Below are positions 17,990-27,800 of a DNA stretch of 64,000 nt, piece after piece. This stretch comes from CAZOVB01 sp964583095 (GTDB lineage: Bacteria; Planctomycetota; Phycisphaerae; SM23-33), in NCBI GenBank assembly GCA_964583095.1, contig CAZOVB010000010.1, positions 34,908 through 98,907 on the forward strand, in the 5' to 3' direction. Under the pieces are notes generated by a model. The model saw only the letters and a program-made list of their open reading frames with translations, made no database searches and was not told the DNA's origin. The position numbers and the translations under genes are program-made. How positions within the stretch are numbered: position 1 is the stretch's first letter; the number at the start of each line of letters is the position of its first letter.

Positions 17990-18422
17990 ATGTTCCAACG
18001 TCCGCTATGCCCGGGCGCTTTGCGCCTCGGCCGGGGTGGACCCGGTCTGGATGGCCGACGCCGTCCAGGAGGTCCTGATCGCACTGCATCGCAATCGCGG
18101 GCGCTTCCGCAAGGCGGCCGCCGCCCGGGCGCTCAAGCGCACCCTCGCCCGCCAGCGGGGGATCCACCAGCGGTCGCTGCCGACCAGGCTGGATCGGCTC
18201 AAGCAGGTGGGCATCTACAGCCGCCTGCGGGAGAGGATGGTCCTGGCCGAGGCGCGCGAAAAAGGCCCTCTGGGGGCCTTTGACTATCACAGCAAGATGT
18301 TCGCCGTGGAAAACGGCCTCTGCCCGCGATGCGGACGGTGCGGCACGTTCAGCCTGGAAAGCGGCCTGTGCCCGTGTGGCTTTGCCTACGGCCAGGCACC
18401 CCAAGAAAGGAAAACCCGATGA
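17979..18422 (+). CDS. Sigma-factor-like helical protein with C-terminal zinc ribbon
   Basis: A 147-residue protein from ATG 17979 with an ideal GGGAGG site 6 nt upstream. The N-terminal part (VDPVWMADAVQEVLIALHRNR) recalls region 2 of ECF-type sigma factors, in which an acidic D-x2-Q-E helix binds core polymerase. It is followed by a very basic helix (KAAAARALKRTLARQRG). The C-terminus has a zinc ribbon with CPRCGRCG and CPCG. The sigma resemblance is by eye only and too short to prove function. It overlaps both neighbours (11 bp and ATGA). Confidence 0.5.
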   Translation: MSGKCSNVRYARALCASAGVDPVWMADAVQEVLIALHRNRGRFRKAAAARALKRTLARQRGIHQRSLPTRLDRLKQVGIYSRLRERMVLAEAREKGPLGAFDYHSKMFAVENGLCPRCGRCGTFSLESGLCPCGFAYGQAPQERKTR

Positions 18423-19009
18423 ACCTGAAAATTGAGTACGTGGAAGCGGATTCCCTCCTGGCCGCGCCATGGAACCCGCGGAAGATCAGCCGGGACAATC
18501 TCCGCCGGCTGAGCGGACTTCTCGACGCCCACGGATTCGTCATCCCGATCGTCGCCCGGCGGAAAGATCGCCTGGTAGTGGGGGGCCATCAGAGGCTCCA
18601 GGCCAACCGTCTCCGTGAGCATCCCGACCGGACGGTCCCGGTGATCTTCCTGGACGATGCTTCGGACCTGACATGCAAGGCCCTGAACGTGGCGCTGAAC
18701 AATCTCGACGCCCAGGGGCATTTCGACACCGAGGCCCTGGGTCGGCTCATCGAGGACCTGACCGTCCAGTCCGGTGACGACCTCAAGGCCCTTTCACAGA
18801 TGACGGCGCTTCGGGAGAAGGAGATCGATCTGCTCGGCCGGAGCTGTCAGGGCCTGGAACCGGTGGCTCCGCTGGAAAACGACGCCGAGCCGGTCTGTCC
18901 GGATGTGTTGATCCTCTTCGAGGTCCCACGGGAGCGTTTCGAGGGGCTTCGCCCGGCCCTTGATGATTTCATCTCCCGACACGACCTGGACTGTTCGATC
19001 CGGCAGTAG
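18419..19009 (+). CDS. ParB/Srx N-terminal-domain protein
   Basis: A 196-residue protein starting at ATG 18419 (ATGA overlap with the previous gene, AAGGAAA upstream). Its first 100 residues carry the ParB/Srx-like fold: NPRKISRDNLRRLSGLL, then HGFVIPIVAR, and the GGHQRLQAN box that in ParB binds CTP. Phages and plasmids often encode such stand-alone ParB-like proteins next to DNA methylase or packaging genes. The C-terminal half has no recognised helix-turn-helix, so it is not a full chromosomal ParB. It may bind or nick DNA in this element (inference). Confidence 0.72.
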   Translation: MNLKIEYVEADSLLAAPWNPRKISRDNLRRLSGLLDAHGFVIPIVARRKDRLVVGGHQRLQANRLREHPDRTVPVIFLDDASDLTCKALNVALNNLDAQGHFDTEALGRLIEDLTVQSGDDLKALSQMTALREKEIDLLGRSCQGLEPVAPLENDAEPVCPDVLILFEVPRERFEGLRPALDDFISRHDLDCSIRQ

Positions 19010-19036
19010 ATACGCCTTTCTTCTGGAGAATCGCCG

Positions 19037-20301
<1,265 letters not shown>

Positions 20302-20305
<4 letters not shown>

Positions 20306-20799
20306 CCACCCGGCGCAGGAGCAAATACGATGAAGACCTGCTGGTGGAACTGCTGGCCCGGGACCATCTGACTTACCGGGAAATTGCCCGGCGCGTGGGC
20401 GTGAGCGAATCGATGGTCAGCCAGATTGCCTCGGGCAAGACCCGGCCCGACCTGCGGGAACGGATCAGCCGGTGGCTTCATACGCGGCGCGACGATGCAC
20501 TTCGGGCAGGCCAGACGTTCATCCGACCCCTGCTGATGACCCAACTGAAGGTCGCGATGGAGGAAGACGGCGAGACGGCCCGGAAGTGCCGCGAATTCCT
20601 GCTGAATCGCCTGCTCTTTACCCCGCCCGGTGGCCTTGAATCCCCGTCACCCAAGGCCGCGCATCCCATGCCCATGGAGAGGATTCCGGGACTGGAGAAG
20701 AAGGATATCCAGGCGTTCTATCAGTTTCTGGGCGACCGGGAGCAGGTCGAAGAGACACCCGCTGCCGACCAGGTACAACAGGACGCCAGAAGCTACTGA
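20302..20799 (+). CDS. Helix-turn-helix protein, possible terminase-small-subunit-like
   Basis: A 165-residue protein from ATG 20302 (ATGA overlap, GGAGG 7 nt upstream). Residues 8-50 form a homeodomain-like helix-turn-helix (LTYREIARRVGVSESMVSQIASGK). The rest is helical and charged, with a C-terminal stretch (GLEKKDIQAFYQFLGDRE). Size, HTH and position at the end of an early-type operon recall phage terminase small subunits, but no large terminase, portal or capsid gene follows. Its end overlaps the convergent kinase gene by 7 bp. Confidence 0.55.
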
Positions 20800-21581
20800 G
20801 ACGGGCGGTCTTTCAGTGGGACCTCGAGGGTGAAGCAACTGCCCTGGTTGACGGTGCTCTGGACGCGGATGTCGCCGCCCAGGGCTTGGATGATCTCCTG
20901 GCAGACCGTCAGGCCCAGGCCGTGACCGCGGATCTCGTCTTCGGCTTCCTTGGCAGTGGAGAAGAACGGCAGAAAAATGCGATTGATATTTTCGGGTGAA
21001 ATCCCTACGCCGGTATCGCGGATGACCATCAGGGCTTTGCCGGCCGCCTGGCCAAGCGTGATCTCGATGCGTCGCGGTTTGGAGGCCTCCAGGACGGCCC
21101 GTCGGGCATTGAGCAGCAGGTTCAGGATGACCTGCTGGATTTCCACCTGCCTTGCCAGAATATACACCGGCTCGGGAGCGTCGATGACCAGTTCGATGGC
21201 GTCCTTTCGCGGGTCGCGGGCCATACCAAGCAGGGCTTGTCGCAGCAAGGCGCCCAGTTCCACCTCTTCGATGCCGGCCTTGTCCCTCCGGGCCATTCCC
21301 AGGATGGCCCGACAGATGTCCGTAGCCCGTTTGCCTCCCTCCGCCGCCCGCTCGATGGCCTTGGGCACCAGGGCCGGGTTCCGCTGGGCCATCTGCGCGT
21401 AATTGATCACCGGGGTGAGGATGTTGTTGAACTCGTGGGCGACCATCGCGGCCATGGTTCCGATGGCGGCAAGGCGCTGGGTATGGCGCAGCTGCTCGCG
21501 GAGCGTGCGGACCTCCTGGCGGAGTTGTGCGATGTCCTGAATGGCAGAAGTTTGCTCAACAGACTTGTCGGATGTGGTCAT
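20793..21581 (-). CDS. Soluble sensor histidine kinase
   Basis: A 262-residue kinase made only of a short coiled-coil N-terminus and the kinase core. The phospho-acceptor His49 lies in VAHEFNNILTPV (HisKA of the NtrB-like group), the N box is NLLLNARRAV, and the G boxes are RDTGVGI and GHGLGLTV. There is no input domain or transmembrane segment, so it must sense through a partner protein. No response regulator is adjacent. It converges on the accessory operon and probably belongs to the host backbone. Confidence 0.85.
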   Translation of the reverse strand: MTTSDKSVEQTSAIQDIAQLRQEVRTLREQLRHTQRLAAIGTMAAMVAHEFNNILTPVINYAQMAQRNPALVPKAIERAAEGGKRATDICRAILGMARRDKAGIEEVELGALLRQALLGMARDPRKDAIELVIDAPEPVYILARQVEIQQVILNLLLNARRAVLEASKPRRIEITLGQAAGKALMVIRDTGVGISPENINRIFLPFFSTAKEAEDEIRGHGLGLTVCQEIIQALGGDIRVQSTVNQGSCFTLEVPLKDRPSQ

Positions 21582-21684
21582 CGATGCCTATCCTCTTGTG
21601 AGTGACGCATCGAACAGGCCGCGCACGTCGCGCGAAGCCTGCAATGCTCTGGCGTACAGAGATCGTATCGGAAGTTTACCCAAA

Positions 21685-21984
21685 ATGGCGCAGAAAGAAA
21701 AGCCTTTGCCGGATTCAGGTTCCACGCTGGAGGCGCTGGTCGACCTGGCCATGGAAGTGGGGCTCACACTTCGCCGCGCCCCGGCCGCTACAGGCGACAC
21801 GGAGCATCCCGGCGGGGCGGTGGTGGAACTGAAAGGCCGGCAGATCGTTTTCCTGAACCCGGCAGCGCCGACGCGGGACCAGATCGACGTGCTGGTTTCG
21901 GTCCTGAGTCGCTGCGAAGCGCTGGAAGGGCGGTTCATCCGTCCCGACCTTCGCGAACTGCTCGACGGTGCCGATAAAGACTGA
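21685..21984 (+). CDS. Conserved-looking hypothetical protein
   Basis: A 99-residue protein from ATG 21685. The core VVELKGRQIVFLNPAAPTRDQIDVLVSVL looks like a short beta-hairpin followed by a helix that starts with a strand-closing proline. The frame is open upstream, but the ATG follows GGAAG at a suitable distance. No signal peptide or motif of known function is present. It lies between the kinase and acpS. Confidence 0.5.
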   Translation: MAQKEKPLPDSGSTLEALVDLAMEVGLTLRRAPAATGDTEHPGGAVVELKGRQIVFLNPAAPTRDQIDVLVSVLSRCEALEGRFIRPDLRELLDGADKD

Positions 21985-22061
21985 GCTGTCCATTTCCCCC
22001 GGGCACGGACATCAGGGCCGGGCCGGGTGCCTTGGGGCTTTCGGATCGGGGCGGGGGAGAT

Positions 22062-22067
22062 TATGAT
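22062..22067 (+). promoter_or_regulatory. -10 element for a probable leaderless acpS mRNA
   Basis: TATGAT ends 9 nt before the acpS ATG at 22077, which would place the transcription start on or next to the start codon. The -35 is weak (TTTCGG at 17 bp). The nearest Shine-Dalgarno-like sequence (GGGGGAG) lies about 16 nt upstream of the ATG, too far to be used. Confidence 0.4.
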
Positions 22068-22076
22068 CTGCCCATC

Positions 22077-22472
22077 ATGAAGATTATCGCACACGGCGTG
22101 GACATCGTGGAATGCGACCGCCTGGCCGAGAGCATCGAGCGTCACGGCCGGCGGTTCCTCACGCGCGTCTTTACCGAGACCGAACAAGCCTACTGCCGCG
22201 GACGCAAGCGGGAAATCGAACACTACGCGGGGCGCTTCGCGGCCAAGGAGGCCGTCATGAAGGTCCTGGGCACCGGATGGCGCAACGGCATCAGTTGGCT
22301 GGATATCGAGGTCCGCAACGCCCCTTCCGGTCAGCCGAAGGTTCACCTGGCCGGACGCTGCCGTGAAATTGCCCAGCAGATCGGCCTGACGGAGATCTTC
22401 CTCTCGATCAGCCACGTTTCCTCCCACGCGGTCGCCTCGGCCATCGGCCAGGGGGCCGGAGCCGAAGATTGA
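22077..22472 (+). CDS. acpS: Holo-[acyl-carrier-protein] synthase
   Basis: This enzyme transfers 4'-phosphopantetheine from CoA to apo-acyl carrier protein in the cytoplasm. The 131-residue length fits AcpS. The Mg-binding motif HGVDIVECDRLAES is at residues 5-18 and the second motif GRFAAKEAVMKVLGTG is near residue 50, followed by the usual IEVRNAPSGQPKVHL and LSISHVSSHAVA blocks. No good ribosome-binding site precedes ATG 22077; a -10 element 9 nt upstream suggests a leaderless transcript. It is followed by lpxB 28 bp downstream. Confidence 0.92.
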   Translation: MKIIAHGVDIVECDRLAESIERHGRRFLTRVFTETEQAYCRGRKREIEHYAGRFAAKEAVMKVLGTGWRNGISWLDIEVRNAPSGQPKVHLAGRCREIAQQIGLTEIFLSISHVSSHAVASAIGQGAGAED

Positions 22473-22500
22473 CCTCCCACCTGAGACGAGTCGTCTGCCC

Positions 22501-23655
22501 ATGAAGTCCAGCAAGCCTGTCATCTTCCTCTCTGCCGCCGAGGCCAGCGGTGATCTGCACGCGGCCAACCTCGCCCGGGCCCTGCAAAAACACAGGCCGG
22601 ACCTGCGCCTCATCGGCGTGGGCGGGCCCCGGATGAAGGCCGCCGGCTGCAAGGTCCTCCTGGACCTGGTGCAGCACGCCGGTATGCTCGGCGGGCCCCT
22701 GCTCCAGTTGCCCTACTGGTTCCGGACGATCCGCAGAATCCAGGGCTGGATCCGCCGGCTTGAGCCGGCCCTGCACATCCCATGCGACTCGCCGGCTTTG
22801 AACTGGCACCTGGCCAAGGCCGGCCAGGCCGCCGGGGCCAAGGTCTTCTACTACATCGCTCCGCAGGTCTGGGCCTGGGCGCCCTGGCGGGTCAAGAAAA
22901 TGCGTCGCCTCACCGACCATGTCGGGTGCATCCTGCCCTTCGAGCAGCGATACCTGCGCGACCGCGGGGTGGAGGCTACCTACGTAGGCCACCCGCTTTT
23001 CGACCATCTGCCCGAGCGTCCCGACCCGCTGCCCGACCTGGCCGAGGCGTGGCACGAGGGGACCTGGAACATCGTCTTTGCCCCGGGCAGCCGAACCGGC
23101 GAGCTCAAGGGCAACGTGCGGGCGTTCCTGGCCGTGGCCCGACGCGTCCGGAGGCGATGGAACCGGGCCCGGTGCATCTTTGCCGTGGCCGAGGCCCAGG
23201 CGGCAGACTACATCCGCAAGCTGGCCGGCGATCAGAAAATACAGATCGAAGTGGGGCGCACGCCCGAGTTGCTGGCCGAGGCGCACTTCGCTTTGGCCAA
23301 AAGCGGCACGGTCACGCTGGAGGGAGCCTGGTACGGCGTGCCGATGGTCATTCCGTATCGCACGTCGCGAGGCCTGAGCCTGCTCAACCACCTCTTCGGG
23401 CGATGGGTTGTGGCCACGCCGCACTTCTCGCTGGTCAACATCCTGGCCGGACGTCGCATCGTGCCCGAGCTGATGCCCTGGCACGGCAGCGACAAGGTCC
23501 TTCACCGGATGGTCCTGGACGTCCTGGACGACCTGGGCTATCTCTACGAGTGCCGGCGCAACCTGCTGGACGTCGTGGATCCGCTACGAGTCGAGCCGCC
23601 CGGAAGCGCCTCGGACAACGCGGCGAAGCTCGCCCTCCGGATGCTCCCGGACTGA
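22501..23655 (+). CDS. lpxB: Lipid-A-disaccharide synthase
   Basis: LpxB joins UDP-2,3-diacylglucosamine to lipid X at the inner face of the inner membrane to form the lipid A disaccharide. The 384-residue protein shows AAEASGDLHAANL at the N-terminus, GVGGPRMKAAG, the YYIAPQVWAW block, APGSRTGE, and SGTVTLEGAWYGVPMVIPYR, all typical of the family (GT19). It supports an LPS-containing outer membrane. It follows acpS closely and probably shares its transcript. Confidence 0.92.
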   Translation: MKSSKPVIFLSAAEASGDLHAANLARALQKHRPDLRLIGVGGPRMKAAGCKVLLDLVQHAGMLGGPLLQLPYWFRTIRRIQGWIRRLEPALHIPCDSPALNWHLAKAGQAAGAKVFYYIAPQVWAWAPWRVKKMRRLTDHVGCILPFEQRYLRDRGVEATYVGHPLFDHLPERPDPLPDLAEAWHEGTWNIVFAPGSRTGELKGNVRAFLAVARRVRRRWNRARCIFAVAEAQAADYIRKLAGDQKIQIEVGRTPELLAEAHFALAKSGTVTLEGAWYGVPMVIPYRTSRGLSLLNHLFGRWVVATPHFSLVNILAGRRIVPELMPWHGSDKVLHRMVLDVLDDLGYLYECRRNLLDVVDPLRVEPPGSASDNAAKLALRMLPD

Positions 23656-23682
23656 AGCCCTCGAAAGTCCCGCCGCCGCAAG

Positions 23683-24042
23683 TCAGGAAACGCTCGAACC
23701 CGGGGCGACTTCCTGATCCGGGCTGAGCACCACGACCTTTCTGAGCTCATCTGCGCTGGTCTCGCTGGCGGCCAGGAGCATGCCCTGGCTCTCCAGGCCA
23801 CGCATCTTCCGCGGGGCCAGGTTCGCCACAATCACGATGCTCTTGCCCACCAGGTCCTGCGGGGCGTAGAACTGCTTGATCCCGGCGATGATCTGTCGCT
23901 CCTGGTCTCCCAGGTCCACCTTGAGCACCAGCAACTTGTCGGCGTTGGGGTGTTCCGAGGCCTCGGTGATCTTTGCCACGCGAAGGTCGAGCTTGGCGAA
24001 GTCGTCGAACTGGATCGTCTCTTTGGCGTTGGATTCTTCCAT
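23683..24042 (-). CDS. Stand-alone tRNA-binding OB-fold protein (MetRS beta-subunit/CsaA-like)
   Basis: A 119-residue protein with a single tRNA-binding OB fold: FDDFAKLDLRVAKITEASEHPNADKL, then LKVDLGDQERQIIAGI and ANLAPRKMRGLESQGMLLAA. This is the C-terminal dimerisation domain of methionyl-tRNA synthetase as a free protein, as in MetG beta subunits, and is also related to CsaA. It would bind tRNA or help a truncated MetRS encoded elsewhere. It converges on lpxB and is divergent from the GNAT gene. Confidence 0.85.
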   Translation of the reverse strand: MEESNAKETIQFDDFAKLDLRVAKITEASEHPNADKLLVLKVDLGDQERQIIAGIKQFYAPQDLVGKSIVIVANLAPRKMRGLESQGMLLAASETSADELRKVVVLSPDQEVAPGSSVS

Positions 24043-24101
24043 GGGTTTCCTTTCTCTGGGCGAAAAAGTGTAGACCCGGAATCTTCATCGTGCAAGGGCT
24101 C

Positions 24102-24129
24102 TTGCACAGCGGGGCGCATCGGATACACT
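24102..24129 (+). promoter_or_regulatory. Promoter for the GNAT gene
   Basis: TTGCAC at 24102-24107 and TACACT at 24124-24129 are separated by 16 bp. The start of transcription would be near 24136, only about 5 nt before ATG 24141, so the mRNA is nearly leaderless. Confidence 0.5.
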
Positions 24130-24140
24130 TTGACTCTGTC

Positions 24141-24623
24141 ATGTTTGGTCGAAAATCCAGATCATTTCAGTTTCAGGATCCCGGTACACTCATCGAAGGT
24201 GACCTGATGCTCTCGCTGCGCAAGAAGGACCCCGGCGACCCCGGCCGGAACCTTTCTCCCTCCTATACCTTCAACATGATCCACACGCCCACCGGACGCA
24301 AGATGGGTTCGATCAGCCTGCGAGTGGGCCACAGCAAACATCTGACCCATTACGCCGGCCACATCGGCTACGGCGTGGAGGAAGAATTCCGGGGCCATCG
24401 CTACGCAGCCCGTTCCTGCCGGCTGCTGCTGAGCCTTGCCAAGGCCCACGGGCTCGATCCGCTCTGGATCACCGTCAACCCCGACAACGTGCCCTCCCGC
24501 AGGACGTGCGAGATCCTCGGGGCCCGGATGGTGGAAATTGTCGACCTGCCCCCCGATTCGAGCATGTACCGCCAGGGCGAACGCCGGAAGTGTCGTTACC
24601 GTCTTGACCTCGTGGACTTCTGA
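24141..24623 (+). CDS. GNAT-family N-acetyltransferase (RimJ/RimL-like)
   Basis: A 160-residue acetyltransferase. The acetyl-CoA binding segment GYGVEEEFRGHRYAARSCRLLL and the motif VNPDNVPSRRTCEILGARMVEI match the RimJ/RimL type of GNAT, which acetylates N-termini or small molecules. ATG 24141 is chosen because a good promoter lies just upstream; there is no ribosome-binding site. The substrate is unknown. Confidence 0.78.
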   Translation: MFGRKSRSFQFQDPGTLIEGDLMLSLRKKDPGDPGRNLSPSYTFNMIHTPTGRKMGSISLRVGHSKHLTHYAGHIGYGVEEEFRGHRYAARSCRLLLSLAKAHGLDPLWITVNPDNVPSRRTCEILGARMVEIVDLPPDSSMYRQGERRKCRYRLDLVDF

Positions 24624-24721
24624 CCGCATCGGTTCCAGGCCTTGAGAAGCCCCTGCGGGAGCCTGGCGGAGCAATGACGATCGGAATAATCATAATTGCA
24701 CCGGGTTCGGGCCTCTTCGCC

Positions 24722-24750
24722 TTGTTCGCCCAGGGTCCGGTTCGTATACT
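24722..24750 (+). promoter_or_regulatory. Promoter of the sulfite reductase-cysH operon
   Basis: TTGTTC at 24722-24727 and TATACT at 24745-24750 have a 17-bp spacer. Transcription from about 24757 gives a leader of about 124 nt before ATG 24881. I looked for a SAM or other sulfur-related riboswitch in that leader and did not see a known consensus. Confidence 0.6.
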
Positions 24751-24880
24751 CGCTCCCTGTCGGTCCGTTTGGAAATGGGTCTCGCTCGCAGCACAGACCG
24801 CTTACCAACCGGGCTGCTGTTCCCGGATGGATTAACCGCGCGATCTCTCCGGCTCTCGTATCATTCGGCCTGGAGCCCCC

Positions 24881-27800
24881 ATGCAACGCAAGCTCAAGCA
24901 ACTGCGCAGACACGAACTGGAAGAGATCAAAGAGGCAGGGCTCACCCTCGACTTTGACGAGATCGCCCGCAAGGGCGCCATGAGCGCCGAGGAAAAGCAG
25001 ATCGCCAAGTTCTACGGCGTCTATTCATCCAGGCAGAAGGGCGATCACATGATCCGTGTCGTGATCCCCGGCGGGGACATGACGGCCGCCGAAGCCCGCG
25101 CCATGGGCGCCGCCGCCATGAAATACTCCCCCGGGGTGATCTCCTTCACCACCCGCCAGAGCGCACAGTTCCACAAGGTGCAGATCGACGGCATCGCGCC
25201 GCTGCTGCGCGACCTGGCCGCAGCCGGAAAGACCACCTGGCATGGCTGCGGGGACGTGGCCCGCAACGTGGCCGCCTGCCCCTGGGCCGGCATCTGCACC
25301 CACCGGCGCCTGGACGTGCTGCCCCTGGCCAAGCGCACCTCCGACGCCATCGCCGCATGCTCCGAGCTGGACAACCTGCCCCGGAAGTTCAAGATTAACT
25401 ACTCCGGCTGCGCCGGCGACTGCGGCCAGCCGCACATCAACTGCGTCGGCCTGTCGGGGATCCGCCGGGTCGGCGGACAGGTCGGGCTCCGCGTGGTCAT
25501 CGGCGGAGGCATGGGCTGGTCGCCCTTCGTCGCACAGAAGCTCTACGGGTTCATCCCGCCGGAAAAAGCGGTCGACGTCTGCAAGGCCGTCGGACGGCTC
25601 TTCCGCGACCACGGCGACCGATGGGACCGCGCCAAAGCGAGGCTGAAGTACGTCGTGCACCGCAAGGGCATCGACTTCTGCCGCAGCGAAGTGGAAAAGC
25701 ACCTTTCGGAGATGGGCGTCGCCACGGAGGATTTCCTGGTAGACGACGTGGAAGATTCCGGCCCGGCCATACCCGAAAGGCCCCTGGCCCAGGCCGACCC
25801 GGTTGACAGCGACGGACCGGCCATCCAGCCGATCCGCATCCCCAAGGGCGAGCTTACGGGTGAGGCCCTTATCCGCATCGCCGAACTGTCGGAGATGTAC
25901 GCCGACAAGCATGTCTACAGCACCAACCGCCAGAACCTGGAACTGCACGGGATCGACCCGGCCCGGCTGGGACAGCTCCGAGACGCACTGGCCGGCTTGG
26001 ACCTGGCCGCCGATGGCTTTTTTGGCCTGAAGGATGTCGTCGCCTGTGTGGGGACCACCTACTGTCCCCTGGCGGTCTCCCAGACCCGGGCGATGTTCGA
26101 CAACCTCCAGGAGCTTCTGGCCCGGGAGAAATACGCACCGATCCGCGACAAGGCCATCGTGAACATTACCGGCTGCCCGAATTCCTGCTCCCCGTACTAC
26201 ATTGCCGACATCGGCCTGCGCGGTATGCGGATCCGTCGCGAAAAAACCGGCAGTGACGAGGCCTACCAGATCCGCCTGGGAGGCACGCAGACGCGCTTTG
26301 GCGATGTCCTCGGCGAGTACAAGAGCCAGGATTGCCCCCGCGTCATCCAGGCCGTGCTCGATGCGATGCTCGATTCCGACCGGCGCAGCGACGAATCCCT
26401 GGCCGGCCACGTGGCCCGAGCCGGCATCGAGCCCTACCGGAACAAGGTCCAGGCCCTGGGCATCTCTTACCACAGGGCGCCCAACCCCACCGAGTACACC
26501 CTCGCCCGGGGCGAGGGCAGGGCAGAGCTGGATCGCAAAACCATCGCCAAGGACGTGCCCTGTCAGGCGGCCTGCCCGGCCGGGACCAACGTCCCTGAGT
26601 ACATCCGCCTGATTGCCGAGGGCAAGCTCGACGAGGCATTCCGGATCAACCAGGAAGACAACGTCTTGCCCGGCGTGCTGGGGCGCGTCTGCACCCGCCC
26701 GTGCGAGCCGGCCTGCCGCCACCAGTGGACCAACATCCACGGACCCGTTTCGATCTGCCACCTCAAGCGATCCTCCGCGGACGATAAGAAGCACAAGGCC
26801 TCGCCTTTGCCCCCCTGGTTCCAGGCAAGCGGACGCCGGGTAGCTGTCATCGGCGGAGGACCGGCCGGGCTGACCGCGGCGCGCGAGCTCAAGCGCTTCG
26901 GCCACGACGTGAGCCTCTTCGAGCGGGAGGATTTTCTTGGCGGCGTGATGGCCATCGGCATTCCGCACTTCCGTCTGCCGCGTGAGGTCCTGAACGAGGA
27001 CATCGCCGCCATCGTCGACAGCGGCATCGACGTCGAGCTCAATCGCCCGATCGACCAGACCGGCGTGATGGAGATGGTGGGGCAGGACCGCTTCGACGCG
27101 GTGCTCATTGCGGCCGGAACGCACAAACCCCGCCGGCTGGATCTGCCCGGCATGCCCGAAGGGGCCGCCATCGAGGGCCTGGAGTTCATGCGACAGTACA
27201 ACCTTTCCCAGGCGCCGGAACTGGAAGGGCCCGTGGTCGTCATCGGCGGCGGGTTCACAGCGGTGGATTGTGCCCGCTCAGCCAAGCGGCTGCTGGGCCC
27301 CGAGGCCAAGGTCTCCATCGTCTACCGTCGCGGCGAGGAGCAGATGACCGCCACCGCCCAGGAACTGGCCGAGATTCGCGAGGAAGGCATCGAGATCGAC
27401 ACCCTCTGTTCGCCCGTCAGCGCCCGAACCGACGAGAAAGGCCTGGCTGGGGTCACCTTCGGCCGCAATGTCCTGGATCGGGAATCGGCCGACTCGGGCA
27501 AACCGAGGATGATTCCCGTCGAGGGCAGCCAGTGGGAGATGCCCGCGCGGTCGGTGATCTTCGCCATCGGCCAGGAGCAGACCGAGGACGTCCTGCCCGA
27601 GGGGGTGGAAGCAACTCAGAACTGGCGAACCACCCGGGAGAAGCTCTTTGTCGCCGGCGACTTCGCCTTTGGCGCCGAGGCCGTCATCGACGCGGTGGCC
27701 GATGCGAAAAAGGCCGCCGACGCCATCGATTTCTTCCTGACCGGGGAGAATCGCAGACAGAAAGTCCTGGCCATCCGTGAGGCCCGGGATACGGGGCGCC

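Noticed and set aside
25025..27124. Long minus-strand open frame opposite the sulfite reductase fusion
   Set aside because: It mirrors a gene with full catalytic motifs; in this GC-rich DNA antisense frames stay open by codon bias. The translation has no recognisable domain.
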